In this document: positions 7,534-14,441 of the stretch, piece by piece
Position numbering within the stretch: position 1 is the stretch's first letter
Layout: each line of letters starts with the position of its first letter
Origin: Desulfuromonadaceae bacterium GWC2_58_13
GTDB lineage: Bacteria; Desulfobacterota; Desulfuromonadia; Desulfuromonadales; Trichloromonadaceae
Direction of reading: 5' to 3'
Assembly: GCA_001825565.1 (NCBI GenBank)
Contig: MHXM01000011.1
Coordinates: 47,410 to 78,185 of the forward strand
Length of the DNA stretch: 30,776 nt
The notes under the pieces: model-generated
What the model saw: the letters and a program-made list of their open reading frames with translations, nothing else
Told to the model about the DNA's origin: nothing
Database searches by the model: none
Program-made: the position numbers and the translations under genes

Positions 7534-8388
7534 ATGGCTGCTGGAATCCTGTACCTGGTTGCCACGCCGATCGGCAATCTTGAAGACATTACCCTGCGTG
7601 CATTGCGGGTTCTCAAGGAGGTCGACCTGGTCGCCGCCGAAGATACCCGTCATAGTCGCAAGTTGTTCAACCATTTTGGCATTGCCACTTCCCTGACCTC
7701 GTTTTTTCAGCACAACGAGGCGGCCAAAGGGGAGCGAATCATCGAGTTGTTGCGGCAGGGAAAGTCGGTGGCGCTGATTTCGGATGCCGGCACCCCGGCG
7801 ATTTCCGATCCCGGATATCTGCTGGTCTGCCGGTGTCGCGAGGAACGGCTGCCGGTGACCGCGGTTCCGGGGCCCTCTGCGGTAGTGGTTGCCCTTTCCC
7901 TTTCCGGTCTGCCGGTGTCGCGATTTGCTTTCGACGGGTTCTTGCCGGCCCGTTCCAGCGCGCGCCGCGAGATGTTTGCCGGGGTCGCAAGAGAATGTCG
8001 GCGTACCGTTGCTTTTTACGAGGCGCCCCATCGCCTGCTGGCGGCGCTTCAGGATCTTCGGAGCGAACTGGGGGACGAACGCCAGATCGCCGTGGCCCGG
8101 GAGCTGACCAAAATTCACGAAGAACTGTTTCGGGGGACGGTGGTCGAAGCCCTGGAACATTTCGGGCAAAACCGGGTGCGGGGCGAGATCGTCCTGATGA
8201 TTGCTCCGGCCCTGCTGGAGCCGCCCCAGGAGACGGTTCGCGAAGCCCTGCGCAGACTGCAAGCCGACAACCGGTTGTCGCGACGGGAGATTGTCAAGCA
8301 GGTCGCCCGGCAGTTCGGGCTTCCCGGTAGCGAGGTCTACCAGGAAAGTCTGGACATGAACGACGAAATGGAGGACCTGGATGGATAA
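7534..8388 (+). CDS. rsmI: 16S rRNA (cytidine1402-2'-O)-methyltransferase RsmI
   Basis: RsmI methylates the ribose of C1402 in the decoding centre of 16S rRNA. The 284-residue product has the tetrapyrrole-methylase fold: LYLVATPIGNLEDITLRAL at the N-terminus, AAEDTRHSRKL, ISDAGTPAISDPG (residues about 79-91) and VPGPSAVVVALSLSGLP. ATG 7534 gives the usual start; the ribosome-binding site is weak, and a TTG five codons upstream is the only nearby alternative. The 81-bp gap before it is A+T-rich, with a loose tandem repeat (CTAATTTAGATTT / CTAATTTTAGGATT, 7494-7520). The end overlaps the response-regulator gene by 8 bp. Confidence 0.96.
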   Translation: MAAGILYLVATPIGNLEDITLRALRVLKEVDLVAAEDTRHSRKLFNHFGIATSLTSFFQHNEAAKGERIIELLRQGKSVALISDAGTPAISDPGYLLVCRCREERLPVTAVPGPSAVVVALSLSGLPVSRFAFDGFLPARSSARREMFAGVARECRRTVAFYEAPHRLLAALQDLRSELGDERQIAVARELTKIHEELFRGTVVEALEHFGQNRVRGEIVLMIAPALLEPPQETVREALRRLQADNRLSRREIVKQVARQFGLPGSEVYQESLDMNDEMEDLDG

Positions 8389-8755
8389 CCCAAAGATTCT
8401 GGTCGTGGATGATCACCGCACCGTCGGCATGCTCATGGAGGCCGTGCTCAAGCTGCGCGGATTTCAGGTGTTTTACGCGGAGAGCGGTGCCGAGGGTATC
8501 GAACTGGCCCGAAAGGAAACGCCGGCTCTGATTTTTTTGGATATCATGATGCCTGCGATGGATGGTTTCAAGGTCTGCGAATTGCTGAAACAAGATCTCG
8601 CCACCCAAAATATTCCGGTCGTCTTTCTCTCGGCACGGGGTGAATCCGTGGCCATGGATCGGGGTAAGCAGGTCGGGGGTGACGGCTTTGTTAAAAAACC
8701 CTTTAAAACCCTCGAACTCCTTGGTGTCTTGAATCGCTTCGTTAAAGGCAGATAA
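8381..8755 (+). CDS. Single-domain response regulator (receiver only)
   Basis: A 124-residue stand-alone receiver domain with no output domain. All key residues are present: acidic pair D10-D11 (ILVVDD), phosphoacceptor D54 (IFLDIMMP), S84 (VVFLSARG) and K106 before P107 (VKKPF). It can therefore take a phosphoryl group and act by protein-protein contact, as CheY or Spo0F do. The partner kinase is not in the window. The ATG lies inside the last 8 bp of rsmI, which implies co-translation with an rRNA methyltransferase, although no functional link is known to me. Its stop is 9 bp from the convergent acyP stop. Confidence 0.93.
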   Translation: MDNPKILVVDDHRTVGMLMEAVLKLRGFQVFYAESGAEGIELARKETPALIFLDIMMPAMDGFKVCELLKQDLATQNIPVVFLSARGESVAMDRGKQVGGDGFVKKPFKTLELLGVLNRFVKGR

Positions 8756-8764
8756 GCCGGCCGG

Positions 8765-9043
8765 TCAGCGACGGATTTCAAAGTTTTCAAACTCGCCGCG
8801 GAACTCTTCCCAGTCGATCAGCATCTCGCTGACCCGGCTGCCGGACGGCCCTTGCTGGCAGAATTCCAGAACGCTGCGGATTTCCGATTCCCTCCCCTCG
8901 AAAACCGCTTCCACTTCCCCGTTTAAGAGATTGCGGACCCAGCCGGTTAATCCATGGCTCAGGGCCGTGCGGCAGACGAAATAGCGGAAGCCGACGCCCT
9001 GGACCATTCCCTTGAAACGCACTTTGGCCTGGATTCTTTTCAT
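8765..9043 (-). CDS. acyP: Acylphosphatase
   Basis: Acylphosphatase hydrolyses the carboxyl-phosphate bond of acyl phosphates. The 92-residue product is a complete single domain. The phosphate-binding signature VQGVGFRYFV contains catalytic R20, and GWVRNLLNGEVEAVFEG contains catalytic N38. The start codon overlaps the ligA stop by 4 bp (ATGA), so it is translated from the ligA message. No terminator is visible after its stop before the oppositely oriented response-regulator gene. Confidence 0.96.
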   Translation of the reverse strand: MKRIQAKVRFKGMVQGVGFRYFVCRTALSHGLTGWVRNLLNGEVEAVFEGRESEIRSVLEFCQQGPSGSRVSEMLIDWEEFRGEFENFEIRR

Positions 9044-11076
9044 GTGCCCTCTTCGCTCCGAGTCATTTGAAGAAATTCGTCCTCGGTCAGAATTCTGATC
9101 CCCAGCTTCTGCGCCTTGTCCAATTTGCTTCCGGCCGCTGGACCGGCAACCAGGTAATCGGTTTTCTTGCTGACCGAGCCGGCGGCGCGGCCCCCCAAGC
9201 GCTCGACCAGATCTTCCGCTTCCTTACGGCTCATTCGTTCCAGGGTGCCGGTGATGACCAGGGTTTTTCCGGTAAGTGGGCCGTTCTGCCGAACCACCGC
9301 CTCTTCGGTCGGGCTGACTCCCAGGTCTCGGAGTTGTCCGAGAAGTTGTTTCTGGACCGGATCGGCGAAAAAATCGATCAGCGATTCTGCGACCTTGCCG
9401 CCGATTTCGTGAATTGAAATCAGACCCTCGGCATCGGCTTGGGCAAGCGTGTCGAGGGAAGTGAAACGCTTGGCGAGAATTTTCGCGGTATGCATGCCGA
9501 CGTGGCGGATGCCGAGGCCGAACAACAGGCGCGACATGGGGCGGAATTTGCTTTGTTCGATGGCGTGCAGAAGCTTGTCGGCCAGCACATCCCCCATCCG
9601 TTCCATGGCAAACAGGTCTTCTTTGTCCATCCGGTAGAGGTCGGCAACGGTCTTCACTTTGCCGAGAGAAATCAGTTGCAGGATCTGTTTTTCCCCCAGG
9701 CCTTCGATATCCATGGCGTTGCGCGAGACGAAATGCTTGATTCGCTCGACGGTTTGCGATGGACAATGGCTATTGGTGCAGCGCGGAACGACTTCCCCCT
9801 CGTTTTTGCGAACCGGGCCGCCGCAATCAGGGCAGACGGTCGGTATCTCGACCGTCTGTTCGCTTCCGGTACGTCGCTCCGCGAGAACCCTGACCACATC
9901 GGGAATGACGTCGCCGGCCCGTTCGACCACGACGTGATCGCCGACCCGGATGTCGAGGCGGGCAATTTCATCCCAATTGTGCAGGCTCGCCCTTGAGACG
10001 GTCACGCCGCTGATGTTGACCGGCTTCAGGTGCGCCACCGGAGTGATGGCCCCGGTGCGGCCGACCTGCAGGCCGACTCCCTCGACAATGGTTTCTTCCT
10101 GCCGAGGGGGAAATTTGAAAGCGACCGCCCAGCGGGGGGTGCGACTCAGCGCACCCAGCTCCTGCTGCAGGGCAAGGTCGTTGACCTTGACCACCATGCC
10201 GTCGATTTCGAAGGGGAGGCTGTCCCGCCGGGCCAGAAGGTTGCGGTAGTGTTCGAGCACCCCTTCGGCGCCTCGAACGCTGACCGTCTCTGCCAGGTTG
10301 ACCCGCAGGCCCATTTCGGCCAGCCGTTGCAGGGATTCGAGATGGCTCTTGTGATGGCCATCCTGCCAGCGCCCGGTGCCGTAGCAGAAGATTTTCAGGG
10401 GGCGTCGGGCGGTGATGGCGGCATCCAGTTGCCTCAGGCTACCGGCGGCGGCATTGCGTGGGTTGGCAAAGGATCGCTCTCCCGCCTCTTCCTGGTCGCG
10501 GTTCAGTTGCTGGAAATCCTTCAGGTCGATGTAGACTTCCCCCCGCACGTCGAGGAGGGGCGGAAAGGGGGGGGCGAGGGTCCGGGGGGCCGAGCTCAGG
10601 GTACGGATGTTTTCGGTGATGTTTTCGCCGGTCGATCCATCGCCTCGGGTGCTGGCGGTGGCCAGGATGCCGTGTTCGTAGGTCAGTTCGACCGCGACCC
10701 CGTCGAGTTTCATCTCGCAGACATAGTCGATCGCTTCTTCGCGGGCGAGGAAATTCTTGCGGATGCTGGTGTCGAATTCGAGGAACTCTTCTGGGCTCTT
10801 GACGTTTTTGAGCGAGAGCATGGGAACGGCGTGAACGACGGGGGAGAATTTTTCCGCCGGTGCGGCGCCCACCATCCGCGAGGGGGAATCGGAGGCCACC
10901 AGTTCCGGCCAGGTGTTTTCCAGCTCGACCAGCTCGCGGAACAGGCGGTCGTAATCGGCGTCGGAAATTTCCGGGCGATCGAGAACGTGGTACAGGTGGT
11001 TGTGGCGGCGCAGTTCGTCGCACAGCTTGGCGTGTCGAGCGGCGGCCGCGCCTCTGTTTATGTCATCGATTGGCAA
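9040..11076 (-). CDS. ligA: NAD-dependent DNA ligase LigA
   Basis: LigA seals nicks in DNA, using NAD+ to adenylate its active lysine. With the TTG start it is 678 residues, the usual size. Domains in order: an NMN-binding Ia domain (LRRHNHLYHVLDRPEISDAD near residues 24-43), adenylation domain with KLDG at 123-126, OB fold, Cys4 zinc finger (C415, C418, C433, C438), helix-hairpin-helix region (LFGLGIRHVGM) and BRCT domain from about 600. I chose TTG 11074-11076 because AGGAGG lies 4 bases upstream (plus 11081-11086) and a promoter is centred near 11140. The ATG at 11112 has no ribosome-binding site. Confidence 0.95.
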   Translation of the reverse strand: MPIDDINRGAAAARHAKLCDELRRHNHLYHVLDRPEISDADYDRLFRELVELENTWPELVASDSPSRMVGAAPAEKFSPVVHAVPMLSLKNVKSPEEFLEFDTSIRKNFLAREEAIDYVCEMKLDGVAVELTYEHGILATASTRGDGSTGENITENIRTLSSAPRTLAPPFPPLLDVRGEVYIDLKDFQQLNRDQEEAGERSFANPRNAAAGSLRQLDAAITARRPLKIFCYGTGRWQDGHHKSHLESLQRLAEMGLRVNLAETVSVRGAEGVLEHYRNLLARRDSLPFEIDGMVVKVNDLALQQELGALSRTPRWAVAFKFPPRQEETIVEGVGLQVGRTGAITPVAHLKPVNISGVTVSRASLHNWDEIARLDIRVGDHVVVERAGDVIPDVVRVLAERRTGSEQTVEIPTVCPDCGGPVRKNEGEVVPRCTNSHCPSQTVERIKHFVSRNAMDIEGLGEKQILQLISLGKVKTVADLYRMDKEDLFAMERMGDVLADKLLHAIEQSKFRPMSRLLFGLGIRHVGMHTAKILAKRFTSLDTLAQADAEGLISIHEIGGKVAESLIDFFADPVQKQLLGQLRDLGVSPTEEAVVRQNGPLTGKTLVITGTLERMSRKEAEDLVERLGGRAAGSVSKKTDYLVAGPAAGSKLDKAQKLGIRILTEDEFLQMTRSEEGT

Positions 11077-11124
11077 ACTGTCCTCCTGGCCTGCGGCCGC
11101 CGGATGCGGCATTTGGAATGGGAA

Positions 11125-11153
11125 TTTATAGCACGGCGGCCGCTGCGGTTCAA
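11125..11153 (-). promoter_or_regulatory. Probable sigma70 promoter of ligA-acyP
   Basis: On the - strand TTGAAC (plus 11148-11153), a 17-bp spacer and TATAAA (plus 11125-11130) form a good sigma70-type promoter. Transcription would start near 11118, about 40 bases before the TTG start of ligA. This placement disfavours the upstream ATG at 11112. Confidence 0.65.
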
Positions 11154-11199
11154 GTCGGCCGGTATTTTGCTCGTTCCACGCTGTTTTATGCTGAAAAAA

Positions 11200-11228
11200 T
11201 TGAATTATGTCGGCCCTTCATGTAAACT
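11200..11228 (+). promoter_or_regulatory. Possible promoter of the CNNM/CorC-type gene
   Basis: TTGAAT (11200-11205), a 17-bp spacer and TAAACT (11223-11228) form a moderate sigma70-like match. Transcription would start near 11235, leaving room for TGGAG (11245-11249) ahead of the GTG start at 11258. It is back to back with the ligA promoter. Confidence 0.5.
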
Positions 11229-11257
11229 GCGCAGCAACTTTTTCTGGAGTTTCCGGA

Positions 11258-12517
11258 GTGGATGACCAACTGTTTCGACTGATCGTACTGGGAGTATTGT
11301 TCTTCCTCTCCGCCTTTTTTTCCGGCTCCGAAACCGCCCTGATGTCGATGGACCGGTTGCGGATCAAATACCTGGTGCAGAAGAATCGGCGCGGGGCGGA
11401 GCGCCTCGAAGCGCTGCTGGCGCAACCCGATCGCCTGCTGGGAACGATCCTGATCGGCAACAATCTGGTCAATATCGCCATTTCGGTCCTTGCGACCGGC
11501 CTATTCGTGCATCGCTACGGCGAACGTGGCGAACTGATCACCATCCTGGTATTGACCCCATTTCTGTTGTTTTTTTCCGAAATAAGCCCCAAGTCCTACG
11601 CGGCCAAGTATCCGGAGAAAATGTCTTTTATCGTGCTGCGGCCGATTCTGATGGTGGTCTTTCTGCTGTTCCCGTTGGTTTGGGTGATCACCGGCTTTTC
11701 CCGATTGTTCACTCGCCTGCTTCCCGGTGAAAGCGGAATCCGGCCGGTTATTTCCGAAGATGAAATCCGAACCCTGATCAACGTGGGCGAGCAAACCGGG
11801 GTGGTGGCCAAGAATCAGCGGCGCATGCTGCACGGGGTGTTCGAACTCTCGCAAACCCGGGTTCGGGATGTCATGATTCCCCGCACCGAAGTGGTCGGCA
11901 TTGACGTCGGATCTTCGTTTGCCGACGTGCTGCCGCTGGTGCAGAAGTCGCGGCATTCGCGATTCCCGGTTTATCAAGGGAGCCTTGACAATATCATCGG
12001 CATCATTCATTCAAAAGACATTCTCGCCTCGATCGATCAACCGGATGCCTTTTTGCTCGAACAGGCGGTCCGCCCGCCCTATTTTGTTCCCGAGTCGAAA
12101 CGCATCGAGACGCTGTTGCAGTCCTTCCGCAGGCGCCGCATTCACCTGGCGGTGGTGGTCGATGAATATGGCGGCGTCGAGGGGATCGTCACTCTCGAAG
12201 ATATCGTCGAGGAAATCGTCGGCGAAATTCAGGATGAGTATGACGACGAGGATGTGCTGCTGCGCGAACTGGAGCCTGGACGCTATCTGGTTGACGGCAG
12301 TACCTCGTTGCGAGCCATCAACCGTCGCTTCGCGCTTAACCTTTCGGAAGAACACGTCAATACCCTGGCCGGTCTGATGCTCCGGTTGCTGGGGACGATC
12401 CCTCAGGAGGGAGACAACTGCCAGTCGAACGGGACTCTGTTCACCGTGCGCAAGGTCGTCGACCGCCGGGTCGAAGAAATCGAGATGGTTCTTCCGTCCT
12501 CCCCGCTTAAAACGTAA
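11258..12517 (+). CDS. CNNM/CorC (hemolysin C-like) membrane protein with CBS domains
   Basis: A 419-residue protein with three modules. An N-terminal DUF21/CNNM membrane domain starts at FFLSAFFSGSETALMSMDRL, with further membrane segments to about residue 150. A CBS pair follows at about residues 185-310, including RDVMIPRTEVVGID and VVVDEYGGVEGIVTLEDIVE. A CorC_HlyC C-terminal domain closes it (LVDGSTSLRAINRRF). Family members are linked to magnesium or cobalt efflux and membrane integrity; older names call them hemolysins, which is not supported here. GTG 11258 is chosen for its ribosome-binding site and promoter; ATG 11207 has neither. A terminator follows. Confidence 0.9.
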   Translation: MDDQLFRLIVLGVLFFLSAFFSGSETALMSMDRLRIKYLVQKNRRGAERLEALLAQPDRLLGTILIGNNLVNIAISVLATGLFVHRYGERGELITILVLTPFLLFFSEISPKSYAAKYPEKMSFIVLRPILMVVFLLFPLVWVITGFSRLFTRLLPGESGIRPVISEDEIRTLINVGEQTGVVAKNQRRMLHGVFELSQTRVRDVMIPRTEVVGIDVGSSFADVLPLVQKSRHSRFPVYQGSLDNIIGIIHSKDILASIDQPDAFLLEQAVRPPYFVPESKRIETLLQSFRRRRIHLAVVVDEYGGVEGIVTLEDIVEEIVGEIQDEYDDEDVLLRELEPGRYLVDGSTSLRAINRRFALNLSEEHVNTLAGLMLRLLGTIPQEGDNCQSNGTLFTVRKVVDRRVEEIEMVLPSSPLKT

Positions 12518-12549
12518 CCCTTTCTTTATAATACTTAATCCGCACTTCG

Positions 12550-12572
12550 AAGCCCCGAAAAGGGGCTTTTTT
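12550..12572 (+). terminator. Intrinsic terminator after the CNNM/CorC-type gene
   Basis: AAGCCCC - gaaaa - GGGGCTT forms a perfect 7-bp stem followed by a run of Ts to 12572. It lies 33 bp past the stop and isolates the upstream gene from the mraZ promoter that follows. Confidence 0.85.
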
Positions 12573-12618
12573 CGTCCTGCGCGGGAATCCTAAGCCCCTA
12601 GAAAACAGGAAAAATTTC

Positions 12619-12647
12619 TTGACAACTAAAGGGTGGGTAGTTATAGT
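12619..12647 (+). promoter_or_regulatory. Promoter of the dcw cluster (PmraZ)
   Basis: A perfect -35 TTGACA (12619-12624), a 17-bp spacer and -10 TATAGT (12642-12647) form the best sigma70-type promoter in the window. An A-rich stretch upstream (12600-12618) could act as an UP element. Transcription would start near 12654. It sits just after the previous terminator and before mraZ, so it probably drives most of the 18-kb cluster. Confidence 0.9.
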
Positions 12648-12650
12648 CCC

Positions 12651-12690
12651 AAAAAGTGGAAAATAGTGTCAACTTGGGCCAAACAGGGGC
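12651..12690 (+). promoter_or_regulatory. Four 10-bp direct repeats: candidate MraZ operator
   Basis: Four consecutive 10-bp units, AAAAAGTGGA, AAATAGTGTC, AACTTGGGCC and AAACAGGGGC, share an A-rich half and a GTGG/GGGG-like half in strict 10-bp phase. MraZ proteins are known to bind short GTGGG-type direct repeats with 10-bp periodicity ahead of their own gene. The array starts 4 bp after the -10 box and ends at the mraZ ribosome-binding site. Binding would therefore block both initiation and, in the last unit, overlap the Shine-Dalgarno. The repeats are seen; the operator role is inferred from the family. Confidence 0.75.
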
Positions 12691-12695
12691 CGGAT

Positions 12696-13142
12696 ATGAT
12701 CTTCCAGGGCGAATTCAACAACTCGATCGACCCCAAGGGGCGTGCCAGTATCCCGGCCAAATTCAGGGATGTGCTGTCAGGTTCCGGTCCTGGCGACTGC
12801 CTGGTGGTGACCAAGAATTATGAAGGGGGATTGTCGGCTTATCCTCCCTCCGTGTGGAAGAATATTCATGAGCGGGTTACGCAGTTGCCGGCCGGCCCTG
12901 AAAAGAACGCTGCCTTTCGCCTGGTTTTGGGACCGTCCGTCGAGTGTTTTTTCGATAAGCAGGGGCGGATACTGATTCCTCCCTCCTTGCGCACCTATGC
13001 CGGCCTGGAAAAAGAGATCGTGTTGGTCGGCATGGCTGAAAAGATCGATATTTACAGTCAGTCGGCCCATGCCGAAGTGACCCGCAAATCCGAGGAGTTG
13101 CTGTCGGCCAATCCTGAATTTGTTGCCAGTATGGGCTTTTAG
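12696..13142 (+). CDS. mraZ: Transcriptional regulator MraZ
   Basis: MraZ is a DNA-binding protein that represses the dcw cluster from its own promoter. The product of 148 residues has the usual length and two SpoVT/AbrB-like halves: FQGEFNNSIDPKGRASIPAKF at the N-terminus (split here as FQGEFNNSIDPKG and RASIPAKF) and CFFDKQGRILIPPSLR in the second half. I start at ATG 12696, which fits the family start MF.G and has AGGGGC just upstream; the frame is open further upstream but that part lies in the operator. rsmH follows after 2 bp. Confidence 0.95.
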   Translation: MIFQGEFNNSIDPKGRASIPAKFRDVLSGSGPGDCLVVTKNYEGGLSAYPPSVWKNIHERVTQLPAGPEKNAAFRLVLGPSVECFFDKQGRILIPPSLRTYAGLEKEIVLVGMAEKIDIYSQSAHAEVTRKSEELLSANPEFVASMGF

Positions 13143-13144
13143 CG

Positions 13145-14095
13145 TTGACCGAAATCGACTTCGAGCATCGCTCGGTGATGCCCTCCGAGGTGTTGGATCT
13201 GCTTCAGCCCAGGGCGGGCGGTATCTATCTCGATGGAACCCTCGGTGGCGCCGGACATGCCCAATTGATTCTGGAGCGTTCGAATCCGGATGGCCGCCTG
13301 GTCGGCCTGGATCGTGACCCGGAGGCACTGCGAAAGGCGGCCGAGGTGCTGACCCCCTTCGGCGACCGAGTGGTGCTGCGGCACCGGAATTTTTCCGAGG
13401 CGACCGAGGTGCTGGCCGAATTGGAAATCGATGGCCTGGACGGGATGCTGCTCGATCTTGGGGTTTCGTCGCACCAGTTGGATTCCGTGGAGCGGGGGTT
13501 TTCTTTCCGTAGCGATGCGCCGCTGGACATGCGGATGGACCCGACCACCGGGATAACCGCAGCCGGGGCGCTGAACGAACTGACCGTCGAGGAGTTGACC
13601 CGGATCTTTCGCGAATACGGCGAAGAACGCTGGGCCGGGCGGATTGCCCGGAAAATTGTCAAAGTGCGCGAGGAAGCACCGATTCGGACCACTCTTCAAC
13701 TTGCCGACCTGGTTCGGGACACGGTTCCCGGGGGCCGGGTGCCAGCGAGAATCCATCCGGCGACCCGGGTTTTTCAGGCTCTCAGGATTTACGTCAACCA
13801 GGAACTCGCGCATGTTGAGAAAGGTGTCCGGGCCGCCATTGAGTTGTTGAAGCCGGAAGGTCGCCTGGTGGTGATCAGTTTTCACTCACTCGAAGATCGG
13901 ATCGTTAAGCGGATTTTTCAGGATGAAACCAGAACCTGTACCTGCCCTCCGCGCCTACCGATCTGTGTCTGCCAGACGATCCCCAGGGTGGAACTGTTGA
14001 CCCGTAAGGCCTTGCGGGCGACGGATGTCGAAATAGTGGAAAACCCCCGTTCGCGGAGCGCCATCCTGCGGGCGATCAGGCGTCTGGCCGGGTAG
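13145..14095 (+). CDS. rsmH: 16S rRNA (cytosine1402-N4)-methyltransferase RsmH
   Basis: RsmH (MraW) methylates N4 of C1402 in 16S rRNA, the same nucleotide whose ribose is methylated by RsmI at 7534-8388. The 316-residue product shows FEHRSVMPSEVLDLL, the SAM loop YLDGTLGGAGHAQLIL, LLDLGVSSHQLD, RGFSFRSDAPLDMRMD and VVISFHSLEDRIVK. The start is TTG at 13145, 2 bp after the mraZ stop. The conserved FEH motif needs a start before the first ATG (13178), so TTG is the only reasonable choice. The ribosome-binding site is weak and coupling to mraZ is likely. Confidence 0.95.
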   Translation: MTEIDFEHRSVMPSEVLDLLQPRAGGIYLDGTLGGAGHAQLILERSNPDGRLVGLDRDPEALRKAAEVLTPFGDRVVLRHRNFSEATEVLAELEIDGLDGMLLDLGVSSHQLDSVERGFSFRSDAPLDMRMDPTTGITAAGALNELTVEELTRIFREYGEERWAGRIARKIVKVREEAPIRTTLQLADLVRDTVPGGRVPARIHPATRVFQALRIYVNQELAHVEKGVRAAIELLKPEGRLVVISFHSLEDRIVKRIFQDETRTCTCPPRLPICVCQTIPRVELLTRKALRATDVEIVENPRSRSAILRAIRRLAG

Positions 14096-14123
14096 TGTGT
14101 ATTGCTGGTTCAAGGAGGGTGTT

Positions 14124-14441
14124 ATGTCGGATGCTACGGTGAGGTCTCTTCCCAAAATTAACGGCTTTGTCCTGGTGCGGCCGCGGTTGCTGCCCTTGTT
14201 CGCCTATCTCGCCATTCTGCTGGTCGTTTCCCTCTTTTTTGTCTGGTCGCGGATCACGGTGGTCAATCTGGAGTACGACATTTCCAGATTGGGCAATCAT
14301 ATGCACGAAATGGAACAGGAAAACCAGAAGTTGCGCCTGGAGGCCGCTCATTTGCGGAGTCCGGAGCGTATTGAGCGGGTGGCTCGCACCGAACTCGGTC
14401 TGCGTATGCCGACCCTTGAGCAGGTGGTTATTATCGACTGA
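14124..14441 (+). CDS. ftsL: Cell division protein FtsL
   Basis: FtsL is a bitopic membrane protein that joins FtsB and FtsQ and helps activate FtsWI at the septum. The 105-residue product has a short cytoplasmic tail, one membrane segment at about residues 24-44 (PLFAYLAILLVVSLFFVW), then a coiled-coil periplasmic part (LEYDISRLGNHMHEMEQENQ). Sequence conservation in this family is low; position, size and topology decide. A strong AAGGAGGG (14112-14119) precedes the ATG. The TGA overlaps the ftsI ATG by one base. Confidence 0.93.
   Translation: MSDATVRSLPKINGFVLVRPRLLPLFAYLAILLVVSLFFVWSRITVVNLEYDISRLGNHMHEMEQENQKLRLEAAHLRSPERIERVARTELGLRMPTLEQVVIID

Noticed and set aside
10030..11265. 411-codon + strand open frame opposite ligA
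   Set aside because: It runs antisense to conserved LigA motifs and extends over the ligA promoter; no independent signal supports it.
12527..12532. Perfect TATAAT after the CNNM/CorC-type gene
   Set aside because: No -35 box lies 16-18 bp upstream and an intrinsic terminator follows within 20 bp.
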